Source: CABQCM01 sp965145485 (GTDB taxonomy: Bacteria; Bacillota; Clostridia; Oscillospirales; Acutalibacteraceae). From it: a stretch of 22,442 nucleotides of DNA. Made by a program: the position numbers and the translations under genes. Below the pieces are notes generated by a model that worked only from the letters and a program-made list of their open reading frames with translations, did no database searches and had not been told where the DNA came from. The stretch lies in the NCBI GenBank assembly GCA_965145485.1, contig CBCTCU010000045.1, positions 1 to 22,442 on the forward strand. The letters run 5' to 3'. Each line of letters opens with the position of its first letter. Within the stretch, counting starts at the first letter, position 1. This document shows positions 6,120-14,234 of the stretch, in pieces.

Positions 6120-9005
6120 CTAATGGTGTGCGTACGGTTGCCCCGGCGTCCGGTGGTGCAGGCGCGAGGCGATTCGCCCGGCCATGCCCTGCAGCGACGG
6201 GTGTGCGTAAATTTCCTTGATATCCAGTCGGATGCAAAAGGCTTCCTCTATTTTGGCGCGCAGCCGTATGGCCTTTAACGATTGCCCGCCCAGCCGGAAA
6301 AATTCGTCCTGCGGCGCAATGTCCTCGACTTCCAATAATTCGGCCCACAAGGCTTTCAGGCGCGGGAGAATCTCGCCGGTCTGAGGCGGAGAAACCGCGC
6401 AGGAGTTCTCCTCCGTTTTTTTCGAGGGATGACAGGGGTCTGCGTCCCCTTCCGGCAAGGGGGGCGAATCTGGCCGCCCCCCGGCCGCGCGCGCATCCGC
6501 ATGCTGCTGCCCCGGCGCGGGGGAATCCTGGCCGGGCGTGGGCGCCGTTTTGCCGCATGGGGAGGGGACGGCCGGCTTTGGGCCGACCCAGGGATTGGGC
6601 AGCGCCGCCGCGTCCACCTTGCCGCTGGGGGACAGGGGAATGGCGTCGATACTCTGGTAATGATCGGGAAGCATGTAGGCGGGCAGAAGCTCCCCGAGGC
6701 GGCGGTCGAGCTCCCCTTTGTCCACCGTGCGGGGGGCGGCCAGATAGGCGCACAGCCTCTCGTCGCCCGAGCGGTCGGGCTTGGCAACGACCGCCGCGTC
6801 GCCGGCCAGGCCGAGTGACAGCAGGGTCTGGCGGATTTCCTCCGGCTCGATGCGGTAGCCCCGCAGCTTGAGCTGCGCGTCGCCGCGCCCGAGGATTTCC
6901 AGCCGGCCTCCCTCCACCAGCCGGCCGATGTCGCCGGTGTAATAGCGCCGTTTCCCCGGCTGGCCGGTACGGATTTTTTGTTCGCTGCGCTGCGTATCGT
7001 GGAGGTACTCCAGCGCCACCCCGTCGCCTTCCACCACGATCTCGCCCGGCAGATAAGGGGGGCGGGCCCGGCCGTCCGGCCCGGCGATGTGGATGGTGTA
7101 ATCGCCGATGGGATGGCCGGCTGTGATCCTGAGCGCCGGGGCGCTCCCCTTGGGGTAACCGCAGACGGTGCAGCAGACCGAGGTCTCGGTCGGCCCGTAG
7201 GCGTTGAAATAGTCCATCCGCCGGCTCCACCGCCCGGCCAGTGCGGCCGAGGGGGAGGACCCGGCCGTAATCATCCTGCGCAGGGTGGGAAGATCGGATG
7301 GCTCAAGCAGGCTGGCAAAATGGGGCGGCAGGGTCAGCACGCTCACGCCATATTGGGCAGCCTGACGGGTAAACAGCCGGGGATCGGTCCGCGATTGCTC
7401 AGGCAGGATAACCAGCTTGGCCCCGGTGAGAAAGGCCATCAGCATCTCCCACACCGAAGCGTCAAAGGATAAGCTCGCAAACTGGCCCACCACGTCGCCT
7501 GGGCCGATGCCCAGCTCCTGGCGGAAAAAGTCCCCCAGCCGGGCGATTCCCTCCCAGGGGAGCAGCACCCCTTTGGGCCGCCCGGTCGAGCCGGAGGTGT
7601 AGATCAGATAGGCCGGCGACTGGGGCGCAAGGGTTTCGGCAATGCTCCCATCGCCGGGGGATGGATACGTGCCGGCCGCAGGGAGCGAGCCCTCCTGCCA
7701 TTCGATGGGAAGCACGGGCAGCCCTGGTGGGAGGCGCTGCTCGAGACCCGATGCGCACAGTACCGCGGCAGGCCGGCTGTCGTCGAGGATGGCGCGAACG
7801 CGTCCCGCCGGCAGCGAACGGTCGACCGGCAGGTAGACCCCGCCGGCCGCAAAGACGGCAAGCATGGCGCAGGCTGCCTCCATCGAGCGGCCGGCCAGCA
7901 CGGCGACCGTCTGGCCGGTCTGCACGCCGCAAAGCGAAAGGCGGCGGCTTAGGGCTTGTACATATTGCCAAAGCTGGCCATAGCTCACGCTGCGTTCGCC
8001 CTCGCACAGGGCGATGTGCTGGGGCATGCTCCGGCAAATTTGCCCAAACTGCGCGAGAGGGCTGCGTGGCGCGAGGGCGCCCGCCCGCGCGGACACGGCG
8101 ACGGCGGGCGGTGCAAGCTCGATATCGCCCACGCGGAGGCCAGGCTCCCGCACGGCGAGGGAAAGGATGCGCAGGGCATATCGCCCCATCTGGCGGGCCC
8201 ACGGCGGAGAAATCAGCCCGGCGCGGTTTCGCTGCACCAAACGCCCGTCTGCGGTAAGGCGGGCGGTCAGCCCCATCTCCGGATATTGTTCATCCCACCC
8301 ATCCAGGCCGGACGAGAGGAGGCCGCTGCAAACGCCGGGCGACGGCCCGTCAGGGCCAACCCCACGCAACGAGCCATGTATGGGCGACCCCGCACCGCCT
8401 TGCCCGCTTTGCGAGGGGGATGGGCCGTCCACCCTCCGCTCTTTCGGTGAAAGGGAGCGATCCGCCGCGTCGGCCCCATCCCATGGGCCGGACGTGGGGT
8501 TGCCGCCCGGCCCCTGCCCGCTGTTTGGGCCGGCGGGAGAAGCAAAGGACAACCGGTCAGGCATATCGAGCGCGAAGCGGTAGAGCCGGGGGTCAAGACC
8601 CTCCCACGCCTCCTGACCGGCCTGTGCTAGGCGATGGAGCTTTTGCAGGGTAGACTGCGTCAGCTCCTCCAGCCTGCGTTGGGAGCCGGCCGGTACGCGC
8701 ACCGCGACAGGGCGGCTGCCCTCCCTGCCCGATACCGGGAGGCATACCACTGCCGAATCCTGCCCGGAGTACAGGGAAAAAAGCAGGGCGTAGGATACCA
8801 TCATCAGCGCGGCTGGCATGAAAGCGTCGCTGCGTTCAAGATGTTCCAACCGGCGAAAAAGGGGCTCATCGAGGGGAAGGCAGCATTCCTCCCATCCACC
8901 CGCCGGCTGGGCAATGCCATCGGCTGGCAGCGGGGCGGGGCGAAAATCCCCCTCGAGCAGCTCTCGCGCGAGCTTGGAAGCCGGGTCGCGGCGGGATACA
9001 CTCAT
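6120..9005 (-). CDS. NRPS module: partial C - adenylation (Phe) - carrier
   Basis: This protein of about 961 residues activates an amino acid as its adenylate and loads it on its own carrier. The N-terminal 290 residues resemble only the second half of a condensation domain (LYSGQDSAVVCLPVSGR near 80) with no HHxxxDG, split by a low-complexity insert at about 155-235. The adenylation domain (about 320-800) has every core motif: YTSGSTGRPKG (469-), FDASVWEM (514-), NAYGPTE (601-), YTGD (689-), GRGDAQLKLRGYRIEP (706-) and SPSGKVD with Lys796. Aligned without gaps to GrsA, the pocket reads D-A-W-T-I-A-A-V-C-K, essentially the Phe code. A Pro/Gly-rich linker leads to the carrier domain, with LGGQSL placing phosphopantetheine on Ser909. 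I chose the ATG at 9005: it overlaps the upstream stop as ATGA, with AGGAGG 7 nt before. The upstream alternative at 9026 has no such support. Confidence 0.93.
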   Translation of the reverse strand: MSVSRRDPASKLARELLEGDFRPAPLPADGIAQPAGGWEECCLPLDEPLFRRLEHLERSDAFMPAALMMVSYALLFSLYSGQDSAVVCLPVSGREGSRPVAVRVPAGSQRRLEELTQSTLQKLHRLAQAGQEAWEGLDPRLYRFALDMPDRLSFASPAGPNSGQGPGGNPTSGPWDGADAADRSLSPKERRVDGPSPSQSGQGGAGSPIHGSLRGVGPDGPSPGVCSGLLSSGLDGWDEQYPEMGLTARLTADGRLVQRNRAGLISPPWARQMGRYALRILSLAVREPGLRVGDIELAPPAVAVSARAGALAPRSPLAQFGQICRSMPQHIALCEGERSVSYGQLWQYVQALSRRLSLCGVQTGQTVAVLAGRSMEAACAMLAVFAAGGVYLPVDRSLPAGRVRAILDDSRPAAVLCASGLEQRLPPGLPVLPIEWQEGSLPAAGTYPSPGDGSIAETLAPQSPAYLIYTSGSTGRPKGVLLPWEGIARLGDFFRQELGIGPGDVVGQFASLSFDASVWEMLMAFLTGAKLVILPEQSRTDPRLFTRQAAQYGVSVLTLPPHFASLLEPSDLPTLRRMITAGSSPSAALAGRWSRRMDYFNAYGPTETSVCCTVCGYPKGSAPALRITAGHPIGDYTIHIAGPDGRARPPYLPGEIVVEGDGVALEYLHDTQRSEQKIRTGQPGKRRYYTGDIGRLVEGGRLEILGRGDAQLKLRGYRIEPEEIRQTLLSLGLAGDAAVVAKPDRSGDERLCAYLAAPRTVDKGELDRRLGELLPAYMLPDHYQSIDAIPLSPSGKVDAAALPNPWVGPKPAVPSPCGKTAPTPGQDSPAPGQQHADARAAGGRPDSPPLPEGDADPCHPSKKTEENSCAVSPPQTGEILPRLKALWAELLEVEDIAPQDEFFRLGGQSLKAIRLRAKIEEAFCIRLDIKEIYAHPSLQGMAGRIASRLHHRTPGQPYAHH

Positions 9006-10123
9006 GCCATATCCTCCTTTTTGCACTCCTTTAACAGGGCGGAAAACGGGTCGAATTCCTTATAAAATTCCCTGGCCATGGACAGCATCCCCCCGGTTTC
9101 CGGCTCGGGCATGCAGCGTCCGGCGACGCGGGCGCAGTAGCCGCAGTGGACGCAGTCGCTGCGGCAAAAGCCGGGTTGGTTGACAAAGGGGGTCAGAAAG
9201 CCGTCGAGGCTGCGGTTGTCGAGCGCCGGCTTGAATTCGTAGGGGCATCCAAACAGCTCGAGCAGGTCGATGAGGTTGCCGTCGTATCGCTGGGCAAAGT
9301 AGCATTCCACCGCCCGCACCGGATCCCCCTTCTGCACGGTGTGGCGGCCCTGCAGCTTAAAATAGCGGATGCCCGCCTGGTTGTACAAGGGGATATCCTC
9401 CGGCCGGATCCAACAGAGCTTGAGCCATTCCTCGGCCGCCTGCGCCCTGCGCAGCATGCATTTGTGGTTATAAAAGCTGCGAATCGCGCCGTCCGGCCCC
9501 TCGAGCGAATCGTGGCCGGTCTGGTTGTAGTGATAGGCGCGGTATACGCAGTCCTTGTGGCACAGGGAGTTGGCGATGACCTCCACGCCGGGGCCAAAGG
9601 CGGCTACTATCGAGCGGATGAGGTCAAATTTGCGCACGGCCGCCTCGTCAAGCACAATGCGGTCGACCCCCATGGCTTTGTACTGCGCCGCCTTGTTGGG
9701 GGTGTTGATCTGAGCGATGATCGAGGCCTTGGTTTGAAATCCCAGCCCGGTCGAGCGTACAATCTCGAGGACAGAGGGCAGCGCCACAGTCAGCGAACGC
9801 ACGCCCGCCTCATACAGCCGTTTGAGATGACCGCGAAGCTGCCGCACGCCGTCGGAGGTAAATTCCCGGTTGCCCATGCAGGGGCTGTTGAGCACATAGT
9901 GAAAGCCGATGCCGCGCGAGCGGGAGTAGGCGATGTATTCTTTGAGCTCGTACAGGTCTACCCTTGGAATGTCATGGCAGTCGCGCCCGGCCTCCACCTC
10001 GTTTCCCACCGTGATCTGGCCGTAGGTCTCGCTCACGCGGCTGCGGCCGTCGGATTGATTGAGCCTTGCGTATTCATCAATCACATCGGCCTTGAAATCG
10101 GATGCAACGCAGTAGTAATTCAT
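9002..10123 (-). CDS. U32-family protein, possible Fe-S tailoring enzyme
   Basis: This 373-residue protein has the U32 'peptidase' fold pattern: a TIM-barrel-like series with LTVALPSVLEIV near 111 and VIANSLCHKDCVYRAYHYN near 182. Cys188, Cys192, Cys222 and Cys237 sit where UbiU/UbiV-type U32 proteins hold a 4Fe-4S cluster. Unusually, the C-terminus adds a ferredoxin-like set: Cys320, Cys324, Cys327, Cys330 and Cys337 (FCRSDCVHCGYC). Studied U32 proteins include O2-independent hydroxylation factors (UbiU/V, and RlhA and TrhP on RNA), so an anaerobic hydroxylase acting on a carrier-bound amino acid is plausible; proteolysis is less likely. I start it at the ATG at 10123, which has AAAGGAGAG just upstream; a longer frame begins at 10180 without one. 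It overlaps the A-T gene by 4 nt. Confidence 0.83.
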   Translation of the reverse strand: MNYYCVASDFKADVIDEYARLNQSDGRSRVSETYGQITVGNEVEAGRDCHDIPRVDLYELKEYIAYSRSRGIGFHYVLNSPCMGNREFTSDGVRQLRGHLKRLYEAGVRSLTVALPSVLEIVRSTGLGFQTKASIIAQINTPNKAAQYKAMGVDRIVLDEAAVRKFDLIRSIVAAFGPGVEVIANSLCHKDCVYRAYHYNQTGHDSLEGPDGAIRSFYNHKCMLRRAQAAEEWLKLCWIRPEDIPLYNQAGIRYFKLQGRHTVQKGDPVRAVECYFAQRYDGNLIDLLELFGCPYEFKPALDNRSLDGFLTPFVNQPGFCRSDCVHCGYCARVAGRCMPEPETGGMLSMAREFYKEFDPFSALLKECKKEDMA

Positions 10124-10217
10124 AACTCTCCTTTCAAAACGCGGGGACTGGCAAATGAGGGCCGCGGCCGGGCGGCCCAAGCTCCGGTGCGGCGCAAAAG
10201 GCGGTACGCCGGCTGGA

Positions 10218-10773
10218 ATAACCGGCCTGGTGCACGGGGTTTCGCCCCCACCATGCTGGGAGGTACGGCCGTCGGGTCATACAAGCCCCGTGTGCGCCCA
10301 GGCTGTTTCAGCCGCAGGGATGTCTCCCTTGCCATAGCCGATCACCAGTCCGGCCCACCGGCCGACGCCCATCGCCTTTGGCAATACGGCGGTCGGGGCG
10401 TGGGCCGCCCCGCATCCGGACGAGCAAACACCCGCCCAATCGGTCACAGTAGCCCGCAACCAGCCTGGTGCATAGGGTTTCGCCCCCACCATGCTGGGAG
10501 GTACGGCCGTCGGGTCATTCAAGCCCCGTGTGCGCCCGGGCTGTTTCAGCCGCAGGGATGGCCCCGTTGCCTTGGCCGATCACCAGCCCGGTCCACCGGC
10601 CGGCGCCCATCGCCTTTGGCAATACGGCGGTCGGGGCGTGGGCCGCCCTACGGGCCGAGCAAACACCCGCCCAATTGGTCACAGCAGCCCGCAACCGGCC
10701 TGGGGCACGGGGGTTGCCCCCATCGTGCTGGGAGGTACGGCCGTCGGGTCATTCAAGCCCGCTGTGCGGCTGG
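10218..10773. repeat. Tandem 235-238 bp direct repeat, 2.3 copies, in a gene-free stretch
   Basis: Two full copies and one partial copy lie head to tail: about 10218-10455, 10456-10693 and 10694-10773. The marker GCCTGG recurs at 10225, 10463 and 10698, and the block CATGCTGGGAGGTACGGCCG recurs at the same phase with few changes. The unit contains short hairpins such as GGGG-TTTCG-CCCC and GGCTG-AAA-CAGCC. Unit lengths are not multiples of three, so it is not an in-frame protein repeat, and no ribosome sites are seen. It fills most of the 856-nt gap between the C-domain gene and the U32 gene (10124-10979). The remaining 10774-10979 holds no gene; it has an 8-bp inverted repeat (CGGCGCAT with ATGCGCCG, 10891-10923). 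Confidence 0.85.
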
Positions 10774-10979
10774 CCGACAAAAGGGCCGTAATCGTTCATC
10801 CTAACAGGCAAAACCAAGGCTACAACGGCCTGCCCTCTATCGCTCGTCCTCTTTTTGGCGACACGGCAATCAAACGGGGGGCTAGCCGTACGGCGCATTG
10901 GACAGCCGCACTGCCATGCGCCGGCCAATCCATCGCCGGCGTCAGCCGAATCCGCCCCGCCGGTTGCCGTGGGGCCGCG

Positions 10980-12209
10980 CTACCGGCCTGCCAGGAAACG
11001 GATGTCGGCGCTCACCCGGGCAGCCGAGCGCTCGATGCTCTGGCGGGAAAAGCACCGGTTGTCATAGCGGTATACTAGCGTCAACCCCGTGCTGCGGTTT
11101 TGGATTTCAAAGGTAATCTGGTTGTCGGGGAAATAAAGGGTCTCCACACGCTCTAAGGTTATCCCCTCCGGCGGCTGGCCGGTGGCGGCGGGATAATTTT
11201 GAATCAGCGCCACGCTGTCGATGGAAAAGAAGGGGATGCTTTCGGCCATCGAAACATAGTCAAAGGGAATGTGCTGTAGCTGCTGAAACTCGGCCATGTC
11301 CCGGTGCACAGCCGCTATCATCTGGGGCAGGCCGGCCGCCCGCACGCGCAGCGGCAAGACGCTTAAAAAGGGGCCGACGCCCTGTTCGATAGCAGGCACC
11401 GGGAGGCTGCGGCAGGAAAATACCACGCCGATAACCAGGTCGTCGGCATGGTAAAGCCGCAGGGCTTCCCTGGCCCACAGGGCGGTGAGAATGGCGCCGG
11501 GCGACGCCTGAAACCGGCCGCAAAGCATCCTGACCTCCTTGTAGGAGAGGGGAAGGGCCGATTGAAGCGAGCTTTTGGAGGAAAAGGCCGCCGGCCCCTT
11601 TGGCCGGCTGACCGGCGGGTGGCGGTATCCCCGCAGCATCCGCCGATAGGCTGCATGGAGCGGGGCGGGGTCGAGCCGGCTTTGCCATGCCTGAAAGGCT
11701 TCAAAGGTATACTCCGGCGCAGGCGGCAGGGCTGGCGGCCTTTGGGAACCGTACTCCTTCAGCAGCCGGTCGAGAATCACCGAACAGCTCCATCCATCGT
11801 AAACGATATGGTGGGTATTCATGAGCATGTCCACGCCGCCCGGCCCGGGCAGAAGGAGCAGTTCAAAGCAGCCGCGCCGCAAATCGACGCGGTGGGTCCG
11901 ACGCTGCGCTATCAGGGCCTTTCGCCCGGCGGGGCAGGTTGGCTCGATTTGGCGTATGAGCGGCGGGCCGGGGCGGTAAATCTGGCGCGGCCCGCCGCCA
12001 TCCCTCCCCCAGCGTATCACGCTGTTTAGGATGGGATGCCGCCGGAAAACCGCCTGCCAGGCCGCGTTCAGCCGGCCGATATCGACTTGCCCGCGCAGAA
12101 AGAGATGCTGAAATTCAAAGTTGCAGTAGGATTCCGGCTCGGCAAAATAGCGCTGCATCATGGCAAGCTGGGTGTGCGACAGGGCATGGCAATGGAGATG
12201 TTGGCGCAA
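10980..12209 (-). CDS. Stand-alone NRPS condensation domain
   Basis: This 409-residue protein is a complete, free-standing condensation domain. It carries the catalytic motif NTHHIVYDGWS with His133, His134, Asp138 and Gly139 (HHxxxDG), preceded by the N-terminal LSHTQLAMMQRYF motif typical of C domains. The second lobe follows with FQASPGAILTALWA and VIGVVFSCRSLP. It should join an aminoacyl or peptidyl group on one carrier to the amine on another. Both carriers in this cluster are on separate proteins, so it would act in trans. The start is a TTG at 12209 with GAGGTG 7 nt upstream; the next in-frame ATG (residue 17) would cut into the first motif. The 129-nt gap to the radical SAM gene upstream shows no clear promoter or terminator. 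Confidence 0.92.
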   Translation of the reverse strand: MRQHLHCHALSHTQLAMMQRYFAEPESYCNFEFQHLFLRGQVDIGRLNAAWQAVFRRHPILNSVIRWGRDGGGPRQIYRPGPPLIRQIEPTCPAGRKALIAQRRTHRVDLRRGCFELLLLPGPGGVDMLMNTHHIVYDGWSCSVILDRLLKEYGSQRPPALPPAPEYTFEAFQAWQSRLDPAPLHAAYRRMLRGYRHPPVSRPKGPAAFSSKSSLQSALPLSYKEVRMLCGRFQASPGAILTALWAREALRLYHADDLVIGVVFSCRSLPVPAIEQGVGPFLSVLPLRVRAAGLPQMIAAVHRDMAEFQQLQHIPFDYVSMAESIPFFSIDSVALIQNYPAATGQPPEGITLERVETLYFPDNQITFEIQNRSTGLTLVYRYDNRCFSRQSIERSAARVSADIRFLAGR

Positions 12210-12338
12210 GGGTAGTCACCTCGTGGTCGGTCGTTTTGGGGCAAATGGGGGCGTTGGGAAAGGGACGCGGGTTCGTCGGGCCGGGAGGCTGGCACGGCCG
12301 GGACCGGTACGCCATGACGGGCGAGATGCCCCATGCCG

Positions 12339-14234
12339 CTATTCCCAAACCCAGCTGTCCAGCGTGGAAAAAGGCTTGGGCAGCGCCGGGCGGCCCATGG
12401 TCACCAGGCTGACGGTCAGGCAGGTGGCTTCCTCCCTCCAGATCAGGCCGTGCCGCAGACACTCCTGCCAGGCCGTCTCCAGCTCGCCCGATGCAAAACG
12501 GGCGCGCAGCGCCGCGTCGGGCCGGGGGGCTTGCAGGCTGTCGAGCAGCGCCAGGGCGGGGTTGGATATTTGGTATTCGCGCGCTTCTCCGCGGGTATCG
12601 ATCAGCCGCCGGTCCTTTCGGTCGGCCAGATACAGCCGGGGAAGGCGATGGCCGTCGTCGGTTTTCCAACTCTCCTGCCAGCGGACGATTTCGCCGTTGA
12701 TTTTTTGAATCAGCTTGATTTTTTCCCGCGTCATAACCTCTTCGATGCGGTCGTTTTGGTAAAAATAGGCGATCTGGTTCAGCTCGTCCATGCCAAAGGG
12801 AAAGGCGTATTCGAGAAACTCGGTCGACGGGGACAGCGCCAGGCCGTAAAGCTCCCGGCGGCGGACATAGTCGCCGTTGCGGTCATAGCTGATGCCCCAC
12901 AGCCCGGTCGGGGGATACAGATGCCGGAGCTTGGGGATGAGCTCGAGCAGCCGATACAGCCGCCCGACCTCCTCGCCGGGGATGCCGCACAGCAGATTCC
13001 ACAGCACCGAAATTCCGCTTTGGCAGCAGTCGCGCAGGAAGCGCAGGTTGCCCGGCCCGGTCATCCCCTTTTTGAGCAGGCCCAGCGTCGGGGTGTCGAG
13101 CGCCTCGATGCCGCACTGCACCATCGTGACGCGATACCGGCGCAGCGCGTCAAGCTGCGCCCCGCTCAGGCAGGCGCGCACCTCGTAAAAAATACGGGCG
13201 TCGTCGGGGATGCTCAGACGGGGGAAGACCCGGTCGATATAATCGGTCGGCAGGATGGAATCGACCGACCAGAAATAGCCTCCCCTTCCCCGGCCCTGAT
13301 CGAGGATACGCTGCAAATACGAGACCGCCCGCTGGGGTTCCATCGCGCGAAACTCGATGCGCTTGTTATAATCGCAAAAGGTGCATTGGCTGCGCTCCCC
13401 CCACCAGCAGCCCCGCGAGGTCTCAAAAAAGACGACGGGGGACATCGATTCCAGCTCCCGCCTTTGCGCAAAGGAACGGTAAAAATCCCCGTAATCCAGA
13501 TCGATCGCGCGGTCGATGTCCTCCTCCTCACTGCTTAACAGAAGAGTGGTTTGAGGCCGCCGCCGGTCCTCCGCAAAGGCGGCGATCGCCTCGACGGCGG
13601 CCCCGTATCCCGGCCCGGAGAGAAGGATATCCACCCCCGGGCAGTGGCGGGCGTAAACCTCCGCCGCGTCGTGATAGTTGTTTCCGCCCAGCAGGATCAA
13701 AGCGTTGGGGTTGACCCTGCGAATCGACCGGATGAGGGCAAGGTTGGGGTTGTGTTGCTCAAACATGGAGGTAAAGGCGAGCACGTCGTATTCGGCCAGG
13801 GCGTGGCGGCCGACCAGGCTGTCGAGAAAGCCGGAAAGCTTTTCCCGTATTGCCAGCAGCTGCGCGGCCGCGTCGGGATGCTTGCGAAAATAGCGGGCTA
13901 AAAATTCCCTCGTGTTGTCGGGGCTGTCGGGATAGGCAAGGGGGCGGAAAAGCCATTCGCCCACCCCGCTGAGACGCCCCCGCTTCATGGCGCGTTCCAT
14001 GGCTCCGGCCGGGCTGCTTTCGGTTTGCCGGCTATGGTTGATGTAGACCGAGGTTCCGGCCAAATGCTTATAGGTTTCCACATCGATCAGGTCGAGAAAA
14101 TCGTGCTGCAAATAGAGCAGCTCGACCGTATGGCGGGGGCCAAGCCGGCGGCGCAGGAGGGTCTTGAGCTGCTCCAGCGCGAGAGAGGGAAAGTCAAGCC
14201 GGGCAAAGGGCATGGATAAGAGGGCGACTTTCAT
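12339..14234 (-). CDS. B12-binding-type radical SAM protein (RiPP-maturase-like)
   Basis: This 631-residue protein should cleave S-adenosylmethionine to start radical chemistry, perhaps C-methylation. The N-terminal 230 residues look like a Rossmann B12-binding-type domain (VLAFTSMFEQHNPNLALIRS near 150, LLGGNNYHDAAEVYA near 181). No DxHxxG motif is visible. The cluster motif is SRGCWWGERSQCTFCDYN with Cys276, Cys284 and Cys287, i.e. CX7CX2C rather than CX3CX2C. This spacing with GCWWG and CTFC is characteristic of the family annotated as RiPP maturation radical SAM protein 1. The barrel follows (FWSVDSILP, CGIEALDTPTLGLLKKG, WNLLCGIPGEE), then a C-terminal region of about 180 residues. The ATG overlaps the stop of the pseudo-A-T gene as ATGA. 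No short precursor peptide gene is apparent, so the substrate is more likely carrier-bound. Confidence 0.9.
   Translation of the reverse strand: MKVALLSMPFARLDFPSLALEQLKTLLRRRLGPRHTVELLYLQHDFLDLIDVETYKHLAGTSVYINHSRQTESSPAGAMERAMKRGRLSGVGEWLFRPLAYPDSPDNTREFLARYFRKHPDAAAQLLAIREKLSGFLDSLVGRHALAEYDVLAFTSMFEQHNPNLALIRSIRRVNPNALILLGGNNYHDAAEVYARHCPGVDILLSGPGYGAAVEAIAAFAEDRRRPQTTLLLSSEEEDIDRAIDLDYGDFYRSFAQRRELESMSPVVFFETSRGCWWGERSQCTFCDYNKRIEFRAMEPQRAVSYLQRILDQGRGRGGYFWSVDSILPTDYIDRVFPRLSIPDDARIFYEVRACLSGAQLDALRRYRVTMVQCGIEALDTPTLGLLKKGMTGPGNLRFLRDCCQSGISVLWNLLCGIPGEEVGRLYRLLELIPKLRHLYPPTGLWGISYDRNGDYVRRRELYGLALSPSTEFLEYAFPFGMDELNQIAYFYQNDRIEEVMTREKIKLIQKINGEIVRWQESWKTDDGHRLPRLYLADRKDRRLIDTRGEAREYQISNPALALLDSLQAPRPDAALRARFASGELETAWQECLRHGLIWREEATCLTVSLVTMGRPALPKPFSTLDSWVWE

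Noticed and set aside
9002..10123. Collagenase-type protease as the function of the U32 protein
   Set aside because: The cysteine pattern resembles Fe-S U32 proteins and the operon context is NRPS tailoring, so a peptidase label would mislead.
10218..10773. CRISPR array
   Set aside because: The repeat unit is 235-238 bp and nearly identical throughout, with no short repeat/unique spacer pattern and no cas genes.
9146..10804. 552-residue open frame on the plus strand
   Set aside because: It lies antisense to the U32 gene and then crosses the tandem repeat; no ribosome site and no family resemblance. GC-rich sequence commonly gives such long antisense frames.
12333..13538. 401-residue open frame on the plus strand
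   Set aside because: Antisense of the radical SAM gene, which has clear catalytic motifs and a coupled start.
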